The notes under the pieces: generated by a model
Told to the model about the DNA's origin: nothing
Seen by the model: the letters and a program-made list of their open reading frames with translations, nothing else
Database searches by the model: none
Position numbers and translations under genes: made by a program
In this document: one piece after another, positions 44,740-55,064 of the stretch
Position numbering within the stretch: position 1 is the first letter of the stretch
Layout: every line of letters starts with the position of its first letter
Assembly: GCF_030867145.1 (NCBI RefSeq)
Contig: NC_134417.1
Location: 95,937,278 to 96,001,277 of the forward strand
Reading direction: 5' to 3'
Source: Opisthocomus hoazin
Lineage: Eukaryota; Chordata; Aves; Opisthocomiformes; Opisthocomidae
Length of the DNA stretch: 64,000 nucleotides

Positions 44740-46560
44740 TAGGCAGAGACACAGGGGATGACCAGATTGCTATTAATAGCAGGCTGTAGTTGGAATCTAG
44801 ATGGTAAACGTAAATGGAAACAAGACTTCTGGGACTGGTCATCTATTGTTCTGCATCTGGGTGACTTGTTTAATGTTGCTTTTACAGATGCAGAGGGATG
44901 AGCGGTGTGCCAAAGGGCGACAGAGGACAGGCAAGTAGAGTGCCATAAGAAGGTCAGTGTGTGGTGTTGGAGGGAAGATATGACTGGTGGCTGTATGACT
45001 AGCTTATAAGTTTTGGGTTCTCCGTTTTGAAGATGCAAAGCAGAGCCTTGGTAACAGAGGTGACTCAGGCAAGGTGGGCCATGACTCGTGGGCTGAAGTA
45101 GCAGTTATTGTAGTGTGCATTGATGAAGTTCTAAGCATCGCTTGTTGTTCCTGTTTTTCAGGTGGGATGTGAGCTTCGAGGTGGCAACCTGCAAAATGGC
45201 AGGGGCAACACGGGTCAGCAGCCAAGGTGAAGGAGCAGAAAGTGGGAATCGGTACGGGCACGCTTTGGTTTTGGGCATTATCTCAGCATGTCCTCTTTGC
45301 TTTGATTTTATTGTAGGTGCCGCACATAGCCGCGGAAAGGTGAAGCAGCATGCTGACAAGAGGTCTGAGATGGTGAGGCTGCTGCTGACCAGGTCAGTGT
45401 GTAAGAGCAAAATACTGTGTGGCTCCTCAGTGAGGTGTGTGTCTCTTGGTTTTGCAGGGGCTGTGTGTGTGTGGGCTGCATTAGGCATTGGACCACTGTT
45501 TGAGGTGACCTGGGGTGGCACCGAGGAGGAGCGTGGGGTGGGTGACTTGTCACGGGCGCAAGGGTAATTTTGTGTCTCTTGGTATCTTAGGTAGCAGAAG
45601 CAATGTTGGCCGCAGTGTCCGACTCTGGAATGAGCAGGTGAGTGGAGCAGCCCGGTGCTTCTGAGGAGGAGGTGGTTGTGGAAGAGGTTGGCGTTGGCCA
45701 GTGTGATGCTTACTGTCAGCACTGTGTGTTGTCTGTGTTGTTGTCTTCTCGTTTTGCTTTTCAGATGCTAAAATGGAACCAGGCGACTGCAGGAGCATCC
45801 CAGTTAGCCAACGTGCTTTTTGTCGAGGATGGAGTCAGACTCCTGGCCCCCTGAAAGCTAAGTTGAGGGACTGGAGGGAGGGGACCACGGTTGTGAATTG
45901 CAGGGAGGGCTTGTAAAGTTAGTGTAGGGGAGAGGGCTGTGCAGGAGCGGGCTCCTTTAGGCATGTAAAGGGAAGGAAGGGGTTTGTCTTCAGCCCAATT
46001 GGGCAGGAGCGTTCCAGGCTGCGTCTGTGGTGCTGTCTCATTTTTGTCATCTGTCTTCTGTGTCTTAGACCTTACCTGTATCTCAGCATCCTCATTGCTC
46101 TTTGTGCCCATCAGGCACCACCCCTGGGTTCTCGAATGCCCCTACTCATTGGCATAGAGCCAAGCGGGGGCTTCTCTTCTTGCCTTACAAGCGTAAAGCG
46201 TGGATCGGTCTCGTGGTGTGGAAGTTTCCAGTTGGTTCTCTTCTGCGGCGTCGTTCCAGGCTGTGTCAGCAGCTCTTCTCTCTAGCGGTCCATTTTCATG
46301 GAGTGTGGGAGCTCTTCCCTGCATCCTTATGTTCTTAGGTCTTGAAGCCGGGCTTCTTGCACATGCGCCGTCTCTTTTGACTGTATCTTCATGCCAGGGA
46401 CCATGCTGTCTGACTCTGTTTTACTGGGGCTGCCATGGAGGCGCCATGCTTTGGGCTGCCGCGGCCCTGTAGGTCTTCTTGTCCGACGGTATCACCCATC
46501 AGGGAGTCCTCCTTCTTGTGGAGGAGAGTTTTCTCTCTTCTTTGAAGCCCATTGTTTGTG
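44740..46560 (+). repeat. Exon cassette 3
   Basis: Segments: A-like from 44888 (now with early stops), B 45317-45372 (56 bp, acceptor TTATTGTAG, donor ATG|GTGAGG), C 45458-45504 (lengthened to 47 bp by extra GT repeats), D 45591-45637 (47 bp, canonical sites), and the next acceptor at 45764. The tail (45,850-46,560) repeats that of cassettes 2, 4 and 5. Confidence 0.62.
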
Positions 46561-48020
46561 GTCTTCTGTGTAGTGTCTGTCTGTGCCTGTGTGTGTTTTG
46601 GCTTGGAGCTGCTCTGCCCAGGGCAACCAGGGAACCTGTAAATGGCAGGGCCAGGGTGGGTGAGCAGCCAAGGTAAAGGAGCAGGAGATTGGAAGTGATG
46701 CAGGCAGGCTTTGGTTTTGGGCAGTATCTCTGCATGTGCTGTTTGCTTTGATTTTATTGTGGGTGCTGCACATAGTCTCAGAGGTGGAAGCAGCGTGCTG
46801 AGAAGAGATCTGAGAAGATGAGGCGGTTGTGTGCCGGGTCAGTGTGTAAGAGCAAATTATAGTGCAGCAGCTCAGTGAGTGGTGTCTCTCTTGGTTTTGC
46901 AGGGGCTGTGTGGGCTGCATTTGGCATTGGACAAATATTTGAGGTGAGCTGGGGTGGCAGCGAGGAGGAGCGTGGGGTGGGTGATTTGTCACGGGCGCAA
47001 GGGTAATTTTGTGTCTCTTTGTATCTTAGGCAGCAGAAGCAATGTTGGCCACAGCGTCTGCCTCTGGAATGAGCAGGTGAGCGGAGCACCCCGGTGCTTC
47101 TGCGGAGAGGGTTGTTGTGGAAGAGGTTGGTCTTGGCCAATGTGATGCTTACTGTCAGCACTGTTTCTGGGTTTTTTCTTTCTGCAGTGAAGAAGCGCAA
47201 CCTGTTGACTGCAGGAGCATCCCAGATGCATTTTCGGTCGAGGATGGAGTCAGACCCCTGGCCCCGTGAAAGCTAAGTTGGGTTGCAGGAGCTGGGGAGG
47301 GTCTGGAGGGAGGGGACCACACTTGGGCATTGTGGGGAGGGCTTGTGAAGATAGTGTAGGGGAGCGGGCTGTCCAGGAACAGGCCCCTTTGGGCGGGTCA
47401 AGGGAAGGGGTTTCTCTTCAGCCCAAGTGGGCAGGGCAGTTCCAGCCTGTGTCTGTGGTGTTTTGTCATTTGTGTGGTCTGTCTTCTGTATCACAGACCT
47501 TCCTGGGATCTTGATGTCTATGTTGCTCTTTGCGTACAAGCAGCTCATCATGTGACTTGGATGCCATCCGTGGGGTCTGGAATGCCCGTACTCATCGGCA
47601 TAATGCCAATTGGGTGCTTCTCTTCTTGCTTTACAAGCGTAAAGCGTGGATCAGTGTCATGTCTTGGAAGTTTCCCATTGGTTCTCCTTTTGCAGTGTCA
47701 TCCCAGGCCGTGTCAGCAGCTCTTCTCTCTAGCAGTCCATTTTCGTGGGCTGTGGGACTTCTTCCCTGCATATTTAAGTTCTTACGTCTTGAAGCCGGTC
47801 TTCTTGCATGTCCATCGTTTCAGTTTTGAGTGCAACTTACTGTAATGGACCACTCTGTCTGACTCTTTTCTGGGGCTGCCGTAGAGCCTCCTTGTTCTGG
47901 GCCATCGTGGCCCTGTTGGTTTTCTTGCCCGACAGTGTCTCCCGTCAGGGAGTCATTCTTCTTGCGGCAAGTTTTCTCTCTTCTTTGAATCCCATTGTTT
48001 GAGGTGGTGTGTGTACTGTT
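46561..48020 (+). repeat. Exon cassette 4
   Basis: The B acceptor is lost (TTGTGGGTGC instead of TTGTAGGTGC near 46,759). C 46903-46943 (41 bp) and D 47030-47076 (47 bp) keep canonical sites; the next acceptor is at 47186. It is one of the best-kept C-D pairs: AVWAAFGIGQIFE joins AAEAMLATASASGMS in phase. Confidence 0.62.
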
Positions 48021-49040
48021 GTTCTGTGCCTGTGTGTGTGTTTATCTTGGAGCTGCTCTGCCCAGGGCAACCAGGGAACCTGTAAACAGCATGGGCAGGG
48101 TGGGCATGCATCCCACATACAGGAGCAGGAGACAGAAATTGGCAAGGGCAGTCTGTGGTTTTGGGCAGTATCTCAGCATGTGCTGTTTTGTTGGAATTTT
48201 TTTGCAGGTGCTGCACATAGCCTCGGAACATTGAAGCAGCATGGTAACTAGAGGTCCGAGAAGGTGAGGCTGTTGTGATCTGGTTCTAAGAGCAAAGTAT
48301 TGTGCAGCAACTCAGTGAGGTGTATCTCTCTCTTGTTGTTTTTTTTTTTTTTTTTTTCCAGGGAATGTAGGTGCTGCCTCTGGCATTGGACGAGCGTTTG
48401 AGGTCAGCTGGGGTGGTAGCAAGGTGGGGCGGGTGACTTCTCGTGACTGCAGTGGTAACTTTGTGTCTCGTGGTATGTTAGGTACCAGAAGTGATGATGA
48501 CCACAGCGTCTGACTCTGAAATGAGCAGTTGAGTTAGAGTGCCCTGGTGCTTCTGAAAAGAAGGTTGTTGTGGAAGATGTTTGCATTGGCCAGTGGGATG
48601 CTTACTGTCAGAACTGTTTCTGGGTTTTGTGGTGGTGTGGTGTTTTCTTTTTTTTTTTCCAGATGACAAAGCGGAACCTGGTGGCTGCAGGAGCATCCCA
48701 GTTAGCTGATTTGTTTTCTTGTCGAGGATGAATTCAGACCCTTCGCCCTCTGAAAGCTAAGTTGAGTTGCAGGGGCTGGAGAGGGTCTGGAGGGAGGGGA
48801 CTATGGTTGGGCATTGCAGGAAGGTGTTGTGAAGTTTGTGTAGGGGAGAGGGCTGTCCCGGATCAGGTCCCTTTGGGAGGGTAAATGGAAAGGGGTTTGT
48901 CTTCAGCCCAAGTGGGCAGGGCAGTTCCAGCCTGTGTCTGTGGTGGTGTGTCATTTGTGTGGTCTGTGTTGTGTGCCATAGACCTTCTTGGCATCTCGAT
49001 GTCTGTGTTGCTCTCTGCATACGAGCAGTTCATCATGTGA
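48021..49040 (+). repeat. Exon cassette 5 (partial)
   Basis: B 48208-48263 and C 48362-48402 are intact, with a long poly-T tract before C. D 48482-48528 has lost its donor (GCAG|TTGAG). The next acceptor is at 48662. The tail stops abruptly at ~49,045, where CT-rich array of the gene series resumes. Confidence 0.6.
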
Positions 49041-49044
49041 CTCG

Positions 49045-49540
49045 GATGCTATTTTCTCTCTGCTCTTCAGTCCTTCTTCCTCATCTTGTTTTTCTTTCTG
49101 CCATCCCTCTCTTTTTCTCTGTGACCCTCTGTGCTCTTCTGCCTCTCAATTTGCAGTTGTCATGTGTCCCCCTTCTCTGTGTCTCTCTTCTGCTGTCCTG
49201 CTCCCCAGCCCTATTATTTATTGCTTCACCCCTCGGTCTTGCTCTCAGTCCCTGTTTTCTCTGTTGCTCTTTTTTGCTGTCTGTCCCAGCATCCTGCTCC
49301 CTATCATTCTCTATTTCAAAGTAGTTTTCTTTCTGGTGTCATGTCCCTCACCTGTTTTCTCAATCACTCTGTCCTTCCTCCTGTCTTTTCCTTGTCCCTC
49401 TGGCTTGCTACCCATCATTAATTTTTACTTTCTTTCTCTATCTCTCTGCCTTCATCTGGTCACTCTCCTCCTCCTCTCTCTGTCGCCAACGTTTCTTTCC
49501 CCATCTCTGCCCCGCTCCCTGTCATTTTATTCTCTCTGCC
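49045..49540. repeat. CT-rich array fragment (G5 intron)
   Basis: Aligns with 19.26-19.78 kb (G3) and 30.2-30.7 kb (G4), in the same orientation, showing that the gene series continues after the cassette insertion. Confidence 0.72.
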
Positions 49541-49995
49541 GTAGGTGGAATCTTGGTTCCTGCAAGTGCTTCCTCTTCTCCTGGTGCTCCTACCACCACA
49601 TCCCTTGGGCTGTTTGCTTTCTGATGGCAGCTGATGTCATTCACACATCCTCTCTCTTGCAGTTGTTGAGGTTGACTTGCTGTCTTGGGATCCCATCCTT
49701 TTTTCTCCACTAGACTTCTGGAAATTACTATGATTCCCAATCTCAATGTGATACTCTGTTCATGGAGAAAAGTGTGCCTTTTATTGCTTCCCACCCCTGT
49801 CTTTTTGTGGCATTGTTGTGTTCCGCTACTTAAACCTGGCCATCCGACGTCTGAACCCGCTGCTTCTGAAGGTGAGACAGAGTGAACTGAAGTTTCAGCG
49901 TATGAGCTCTTCACTTTGAGATCCACATGAAAAGAGGCAGGGCCTTATTAATATGTAGCATATTAAGGAAGAGGAAGGAAGAGAGCTGTCTGAAA
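49541..49995 (+). other. Unidentified segment with an exon-like core
   Basis: A good acceptor (CTCTCTCTTGCAG, ending ~49,663) and a donor (CTGAAG|GTGAGA near 49,871) bound about 207 bp. No frame is open throughout; the third frame has two stops and otherwise reads like protein (e.g. FRYLNLAIRRLNPLLLK). It could be a decayed exon of an unrelated gene carried in by rearrangement. Confidence 0.35.
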
Positions 49996-49997
49996 AT

Positions 49998-50335
49998 ACT
50001 GGCCTCCAATTTTTATGGCCTCCCACCCCTTTGCAGCCTCCACTTTTTTCTGGCTTTTACTTGCCCCCTGGCCTCCTGTCCCTTTTAGGCCTCTACCCAC
50101 CCACCAGCCTCCCAGCGCTTTGCAGCCTTCACTTTTTTCTGGCTTCTAGTTGCCCTCTGGCCTCCCACGCCTTTTCAGCCTCCAATTTTTCTGGCCTCCC
50201 ACCAGTTTTTGGCCCCCACGACTTTTCAGCCTCCAATTTCTTCTAGCCTTTACTTGCACTCTGCGCTCACACCCCTTTTCAGCCTCCAATTTTTCTGGCC
50301 TCTACTTGCTCCCCCTGGTCTCCCACGCCTTTTTG
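49998..50335 (-). repeat. Purine-rich minisatellite, inverted copy
   Basis: The + strand reads GGCCTCCCACCCCTTTGCAG and TTTTTTCTGGCTTTTAC, the reverse complement of the minisatellite at 1964 and 54,090. About four degenerate units. Confidence 0.85.
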
Positions 50336-50560
50336 TGAAGTAAGGGAGTACGAATACATTGCTGGATGGGGCCCATTCTAGCTATCCAAGGGTGTTGGCA
50401 ATGCTGTTAAACATGTCCTTTCTAAATTAGACCAAACAGCTATTGCTGGCCCCAGCCATCTGTATCAACAGCTATGTCCGAAGGGGCTCTGGAGCAATCG
50501 GGGCACTGCTTCTGGCTCATCGTATTTACAGGGTGAGGTAAGTTCACGCCAGCAGCTCTC
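50336..50560. other. Unidentified segment
   Basis: Balanced composition. One + frame without many stops contains a GNAVKHVLSKLDQTA-like stretch, compatible with a retroviral or other protein scrap, but too short to assign. Confidence 0.25.
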
Positions 50561-51138
50561 TAGTCAATATTCTTGTCCCAGGATCTATCATTCTCTCTGT
50601 TGCTTTCGTTTGCTGTCTATCCCAGCATCCTGCTCCCTGTTGCTCTCTATTTCACAGTATCTTTCTGTCTAGCTCTCTGTCGCTCTATCCTTCCTCCTGT
50701 CTTTTCCTTGTCCCTCTGACCTTCTACTCATGGCTATTTTTTTCTTCCTTTCTCCCTCTCTCTGCCTCTATCCAGTTGCTCTCCTCCCCGTCTCTCTGTC
50801 ACCAGCATTTCTTTCTCCATCTCTGCCTCGCTCGCTGTCCCTTTTCTCTTATTCTCTCTGTCCTCCATCCTCCCTGTAACTCTTTGTCTGTACATCTCCA
50901 CAGTGCTGCCTGTCCCTTTGTTTCTTGCTATATGCCCCTGTCCGGCTCACTGTCCTGTTACTCCCCTCTGTCCTGTTCCTTGGCCTTTTTTCTCATCCCG
51001 CACCCCATCACTTTTTTTGTCTTTCTCCACCTCTTTGTCCTGATCTGTGTGTCCCCCCCTTACACACCTTTCCCTCTGGCTTGTTCCCTGTGTTTTTCTC
51101 TCCCTTCTGCCTTCTTTATTACTCTGATTAAATTTCTC
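50561..51138. repeat. CT-rich array fragment (G5 intron), interrupted by CR1
   Basis: Aligns with 19.5-20.06 kb. It stops at AATTTCTC, where the CR1 begins, and resumes after it with TCTTGATCTGTC, as in the uninterrupted 20,050 copy. Confidence 0.78.
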
Positions 51139-52170
51139 AGGCTGAGCACAGAGAGTGGTGGTGAATGGAGTTAAACCCAGCTGGTGGCCGGTCACGTGCG
51201 GAGTTTTCCAGGGCTCCATTTTGGGGCCAGTCTTGTTTAATACCTTTATCAATGATCTGGCTGGGGGGATTGAGTGCTCCCTCAGTAAGTCTGCAGATGA
51301 TACCAAGTTGGGCAGGAGTGTCGATCTGCTTGCGGGTAGGAAGGCTCTGCAGAGGGATCTGGACAGACTGGATCAATGGGACGAGGCGAATTGTGTGAGG
51401 TTCAACAACAGGGCCAAGTGCCAGGTCCTGCCCTTGGGTCACAACAACCCCATGCAACGCTACAGGGTTGGGGAAGAGTGGCTGGAGAGCTGCCCGGTGG
51501 AAAAGGACCTGGGGGTGTTGGTTGACAGCCAGCTGAACATGAGCCAGCAGTGTGCCCAGGTGGCCAAGGAGGCCAACGGCATCCGGCTTGCATCGGGGAT
51601 AGTGTGGCCAGCTGGAGTAGGGCCATGATCGTGCCCCTGTACTTGGCACTGGTGAGGTGGCACCTCGAGTACTGTGTTTGGTTTTGGGCCCCTCAGTACA
51701 AGAAGGACACTGAGTTGCTGGACCACGTCCAGGGAAGAGCAATGAGGCCGGTGAGGGCTCTAAAGAAGAAGTCTTACGAGGAGTGGCTGAGGGAACTGGG
51801 GTTGTTTAGTCTGGAGAAGAGGAGGCTGAGGGGAGACCTTACTGTTCTCTACAGCTACCTGAAAGGAGGTTGTAGTGAAGTGGGTGTTGGTCTCTTCTCC
51901 CAAGTAACTAGCAATAGGACGAGAGGAAATGACCTCAAGTTGCACCAGAGGAGGTTTAGATTGGAGATTAGGTAAAATTTCTTAACTGAAAGTTGTGAAG
52001 CGTTGGAACAGGCTGCCCAGGGAAGTGGTGGAGTCCCCATCCCTGGAGGTGTTCAAAAAATATGTAGATATGGCACTTCAGGGCGTGGTTTAGCAGGCAT
52101 GATGTTGTTGTGTTGACAGCTGGACTTGATGATCTTCGAGGTCTTTTCCAACCTTGATGATTCCATGATT
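51139..52170 (+). mobile_element. CR1 LINE, 5' truncated
   Basis: About 1.03 kb of the 3' part of CR1. It holds the C-terminal half of the reverse transcriptase and its tail, then the 3' untranslated region with CTGGACTTGATGATCTTCGA, ending GATTCCATGATT. The insertion point is precise because the empty site is preserved at ~20,050. The 5' truncation is usual for CR1. Confidence 0.93.
51155..51975 (+). pseudogene. CR1 ORF2 remnant (reverse transcriptase C-terminal part)
   Basis: Two overlapping frames (51155-51628 and 51550-51975) read as the end of CR1 ORF2. They hold the [10 protein letters not shown] block and the active-site ADD motif (as SADDTKLG), then the conserved [14 protein letters not shown] and LELGLFSL-type blocks. 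The frames differ by a shift near 51,600, so the protein is broken as well as truncated at its N-terminus. No endonuclease domain. Confidence 0.9.
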
Positions 52171-52320
52171 GCCTCTTGATCTGTCTGTTCTGCTGCCCGC
52201 TCATCATACTCTCTCTCTTTCCCTCTTTCCTGTTCCTGTGCATAGTACATTGGAGAGTGAGGCTGTACGTCTAGGGAGCCTCGTCTCGTTAGAGCTGCGA
52301 GACATGCGTGTTTTCTCTTG

Positions 52321-52427
52321 GCTGGAGGACAGACAAGTCACTGGACTTACGGAAAAGGAAGGAGAGAAGGAGAGAGAAGCATCTGAAGCAGCAGTGTCTC
52401 CTGGCAACGCTGAGAGCGAGAGCTGCG
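52321..52427 (+). other. Exon C copy (G5) with lost acceptor
   Basis: The body and donor (GCG|GTGAGT) match exon C elsewhere, and the upstream flank is conserved (GGGAGCCTCGTCTCGT). The acceptor TTTTCTCTTAG is TTTTCTCTTGG here, and the exon is shortened by small deletions. Splicing at the usual site should fail. Confidence 0.7.
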
Positions 52428-52519
52428 GTGAGTCCCAGGCCCTTGGGGCCCTGTTGCCCCTCTTCTGCATCCCAAGCCCCGCCATGGCCCCCTCTCTTTC
52501 CTACAGTGCTGTGATGCTA

Positions 52520-54085
52520 TGATTTTTTTTTTTTTTTTTTTTTTTAATTTCCCCATACATCCCCTCTTCTGTTTATGTTTTGCGTCCTGCTCCCTCTCCC
52601 TCTTTTTCTCCCTCCACAATTTCTCTGCCCTGTTCCCTGTTGGTGTTCTCCTTTGCGCCTGTACATGCTACTCTATGTCCCTGCCTTCTTATTCCTCTTC
52701 CTCCTCCTTCCTTCTCTTTCTCTCTGTATCCTTTTGTCTAGCTCACTGTCGCTGTTTTTTTCATCATGTATCTCACTGTTCCCGTCCTCCTTCCTGTTCA
52801 TGTCTTACTCTCTCTGACCATTTGCGCTGCTCCCTGGCCCCCTTTGTTTTTTTCTCCATACTCCGTCTCTTTGCAGAGCTCCTAATATACTTCTCATTTT
52901 TTCTGACACACTACGTGCTTCTCACAGTCTATGTCTTTTTCTCTCTCGTTATCGTTATTATGGTCTGTTGCTCTGCCTTGCATCCTGTCCTGTTGTTTCT
53001 CAGTGTATCCATTCGTCCCACTGCCTGCCCATATGCCTATTCCTTTCTGTCCTGTTGACCATCCCGGGTGTTTCTTCTCCATCTCCATCCTGCCACTGTC
53101 CTGATCTATCTTTCTGTGCCCTGCTCTTTCTGTGTCTTTTCCTGTGTCCCTGCTGCTTTTTTTCTCTGTCTCTGTCTAGATGCCTGTCCCTTTCCTTTTT
53201 CTTCTTGCTGTCGTTGTGCCCTGCTTCCTCTCATGGCTTTTTCTGCCTTTCTCTCTCTGCACCATTCGCTCTCCCATCCTTTCTTTTTCTATCCCCCTGT
53301 ACAGCTAGCTGTCCCTTTTCTCCTTTCTCTCTTCCTCGGTATTTTTTTCTTTCTTCATACCTCTCTCCCACTGTCCCCCCAGTGCTGTCCTGCTCTCTGT
53401 CCCTTTTCTCTCTCTGTCATTCTGTCCTGCTCCCTGTGTCTGTGTTTTAATTTCTCCCTCTGTCCTGCAGCCCAGTGCTTCTTTTCCCCTTCTTCCCTGC
53501 TGCCCAGCTGAGGCTTTTCCCCCCTCCATCTCTGTCCTGCTCCCATGTCTCTTAGTTTTGCCTGTCTTTCACTTTATCCTGCCTCCCTGTCCCCTTCTTC
53601 TCTCTCAGTATTGCCTTGTCCCGCTCCCTGTCTTTCTCTGACAATCTGTCCTGCTCCTTGTCCTCCTCTCCCTTTGCTATTATTCCCTGTCCTTCTTCTG
53701 GCCTTTCCTTCCTTCCTTCTTTTTGTATCCTACTGCCCCAGTGCCTCTTTCTCCACTGCTGTTCTGCTCCCTGGCCCTTGTTTCCTCTCGCCGTCCCTCT
53801 GTCCTGCTTCCTGTTCCAGTTTTTCTGTCTCTCTATCCTGCTGCCTGTCTGGTTATTTCTTAGTGTACCTCCCTGTCCAGCCGGCTCTCCCTTTTTGCCT
53901 TTCTCTCCTTCTCTGTCTTGCTTCCCGGCCCTTTCTTCTCCTCCTCTCTCTCTGTCCTCTAGTCCCTTGCTGGTTTGTGTTGGGGTTCCAACCCAAATCA
54001 CCCCCTTCATCTGATTCTTTCTTTGTTTCTTAGTACCTTTTTTCCTGTTCCCTGTCATTTTTCTCTCTCTGTCTGTGTGTTCTGC
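52520..54085. repeat. Pyrimidine-rich array (G5 intron C to C')
   Basis: Begins with a 22-T run; otherwise aligns well with unit 1 positions ~100-1,940, in the same order. It is the closest relative of the young array's intron outside the array. Confidence 0.8.
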
Positions 54086-54089
54086 ACTG

Positions 54090-54860
54090 TAGGGGATGGG
54101 AGTGGGAGGCTGAAAAAGGGTGGGAAGCTGGGAGGAGGGCGAGTGGAGGCTGGAAAGAGGTAGGAGGTTGCAGACGGCTGGGAAACTGCGTTAAGTAGAG
54201 GACAGCAAAATGGGGGGGTGGGAGGCTGACGAAGGGTGGGAGGCCGGAGGGGGGCGAGGGGCTGAGTAGAGGCCAGAAAAATAGGAGACTGGAAAGGGGT
54301 GGGAAGCTGCAGCGGGGTGGGAGGCCCTGGAGGGTGAGTAGAGGCCAGAAAAATATGAGGCTGGGGACGAGAGTAGAGGCCAGAAAAAAAAGGAGGCCGG
54401 AAAGAGGTGGGAGGATGGGTTAAGTAGAGCGAGAAAAATAGGAAGTGGGAGGCCGGGGGGGCGAGTAGAGGCCATAAAACTAGGAGGTGGGAGGCTGCAG
54501 AGGGGTGGAAGGTTGGGGGAAGTGAGTACAGGCCAGAAAGACAGGAGGCTGGAAAGGGGTGGGAGGCCGGGGGTGAGAGTAGGGGCCAGAAAGAAAAGGA
54601 GGCTGGAAAGAGGTGGGAGGCCGGGGGGGGGTGGGGGCGAGAGTAGAGGCCAGAAAGAAAAGGAGGCCGGAAAGGGGTGCGAGGCTGCAGAGGGGTGGGA
54701 GGCCGGGGGCGAGAGTAGAGGCCAGAAAGAAAGAGAGGCTGGAAAGGGGTGGGAGGCTGCAGCGGGGTGGGAGGCCGGGGGCTAGAGTAGAGGCCGGAAA
54801 GGGGTGGGAGGCTGCAGAGGGGTGGGAGACCGGGGGAGCAAGTAGAGGCTAGAAAGGCTC
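54090..54860 (+). repeat. Purine-rich minisatellite, long version
   Basis: About 770 bp of GGGTGGGAGGC..GTAGAGGCCAGAAA units with several higher-order repeats (e.g. GGCCGGAAAGGGGTGCGAGG). It stands at the same place in the locus as the 439-bp version in the array units. Confidence 0.9.
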
Positions 54861-55064
54861 TTTTCTCTGGCTTCTTTATCTCTCTTTCCTGCCTCGTTTA
54901 TTCCTCTGATTCAAGTTTTCTCTCGATCTGTGTGTTCTGCTTCCCACTCATCACATTCTCTTTTTCTCTGTCCTATTCCTGCATGTAGTGTGCGTGTGAG
55001 GCTTATTGTCTAGCAAGCTGCATGTTGTATGAGTTATAAGACACCCGCATGCATTTACTCTCAG

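Noticed and set aside
36573-47076. WD40-like reading of segment D (phrases ending VRLWNEQ)
   Set aside because: Only one short WD-like string per cassette, in a frame that exon C cannot enter without a stop; the required repeat structure is absent.
48482-48528. Box C/D snoRNA-like pattern (TGATGA followed by CTGA) in cassette 5
   Set aside because: The C-box-like string is not present in the other four cassettes and no terminal stem is visible.
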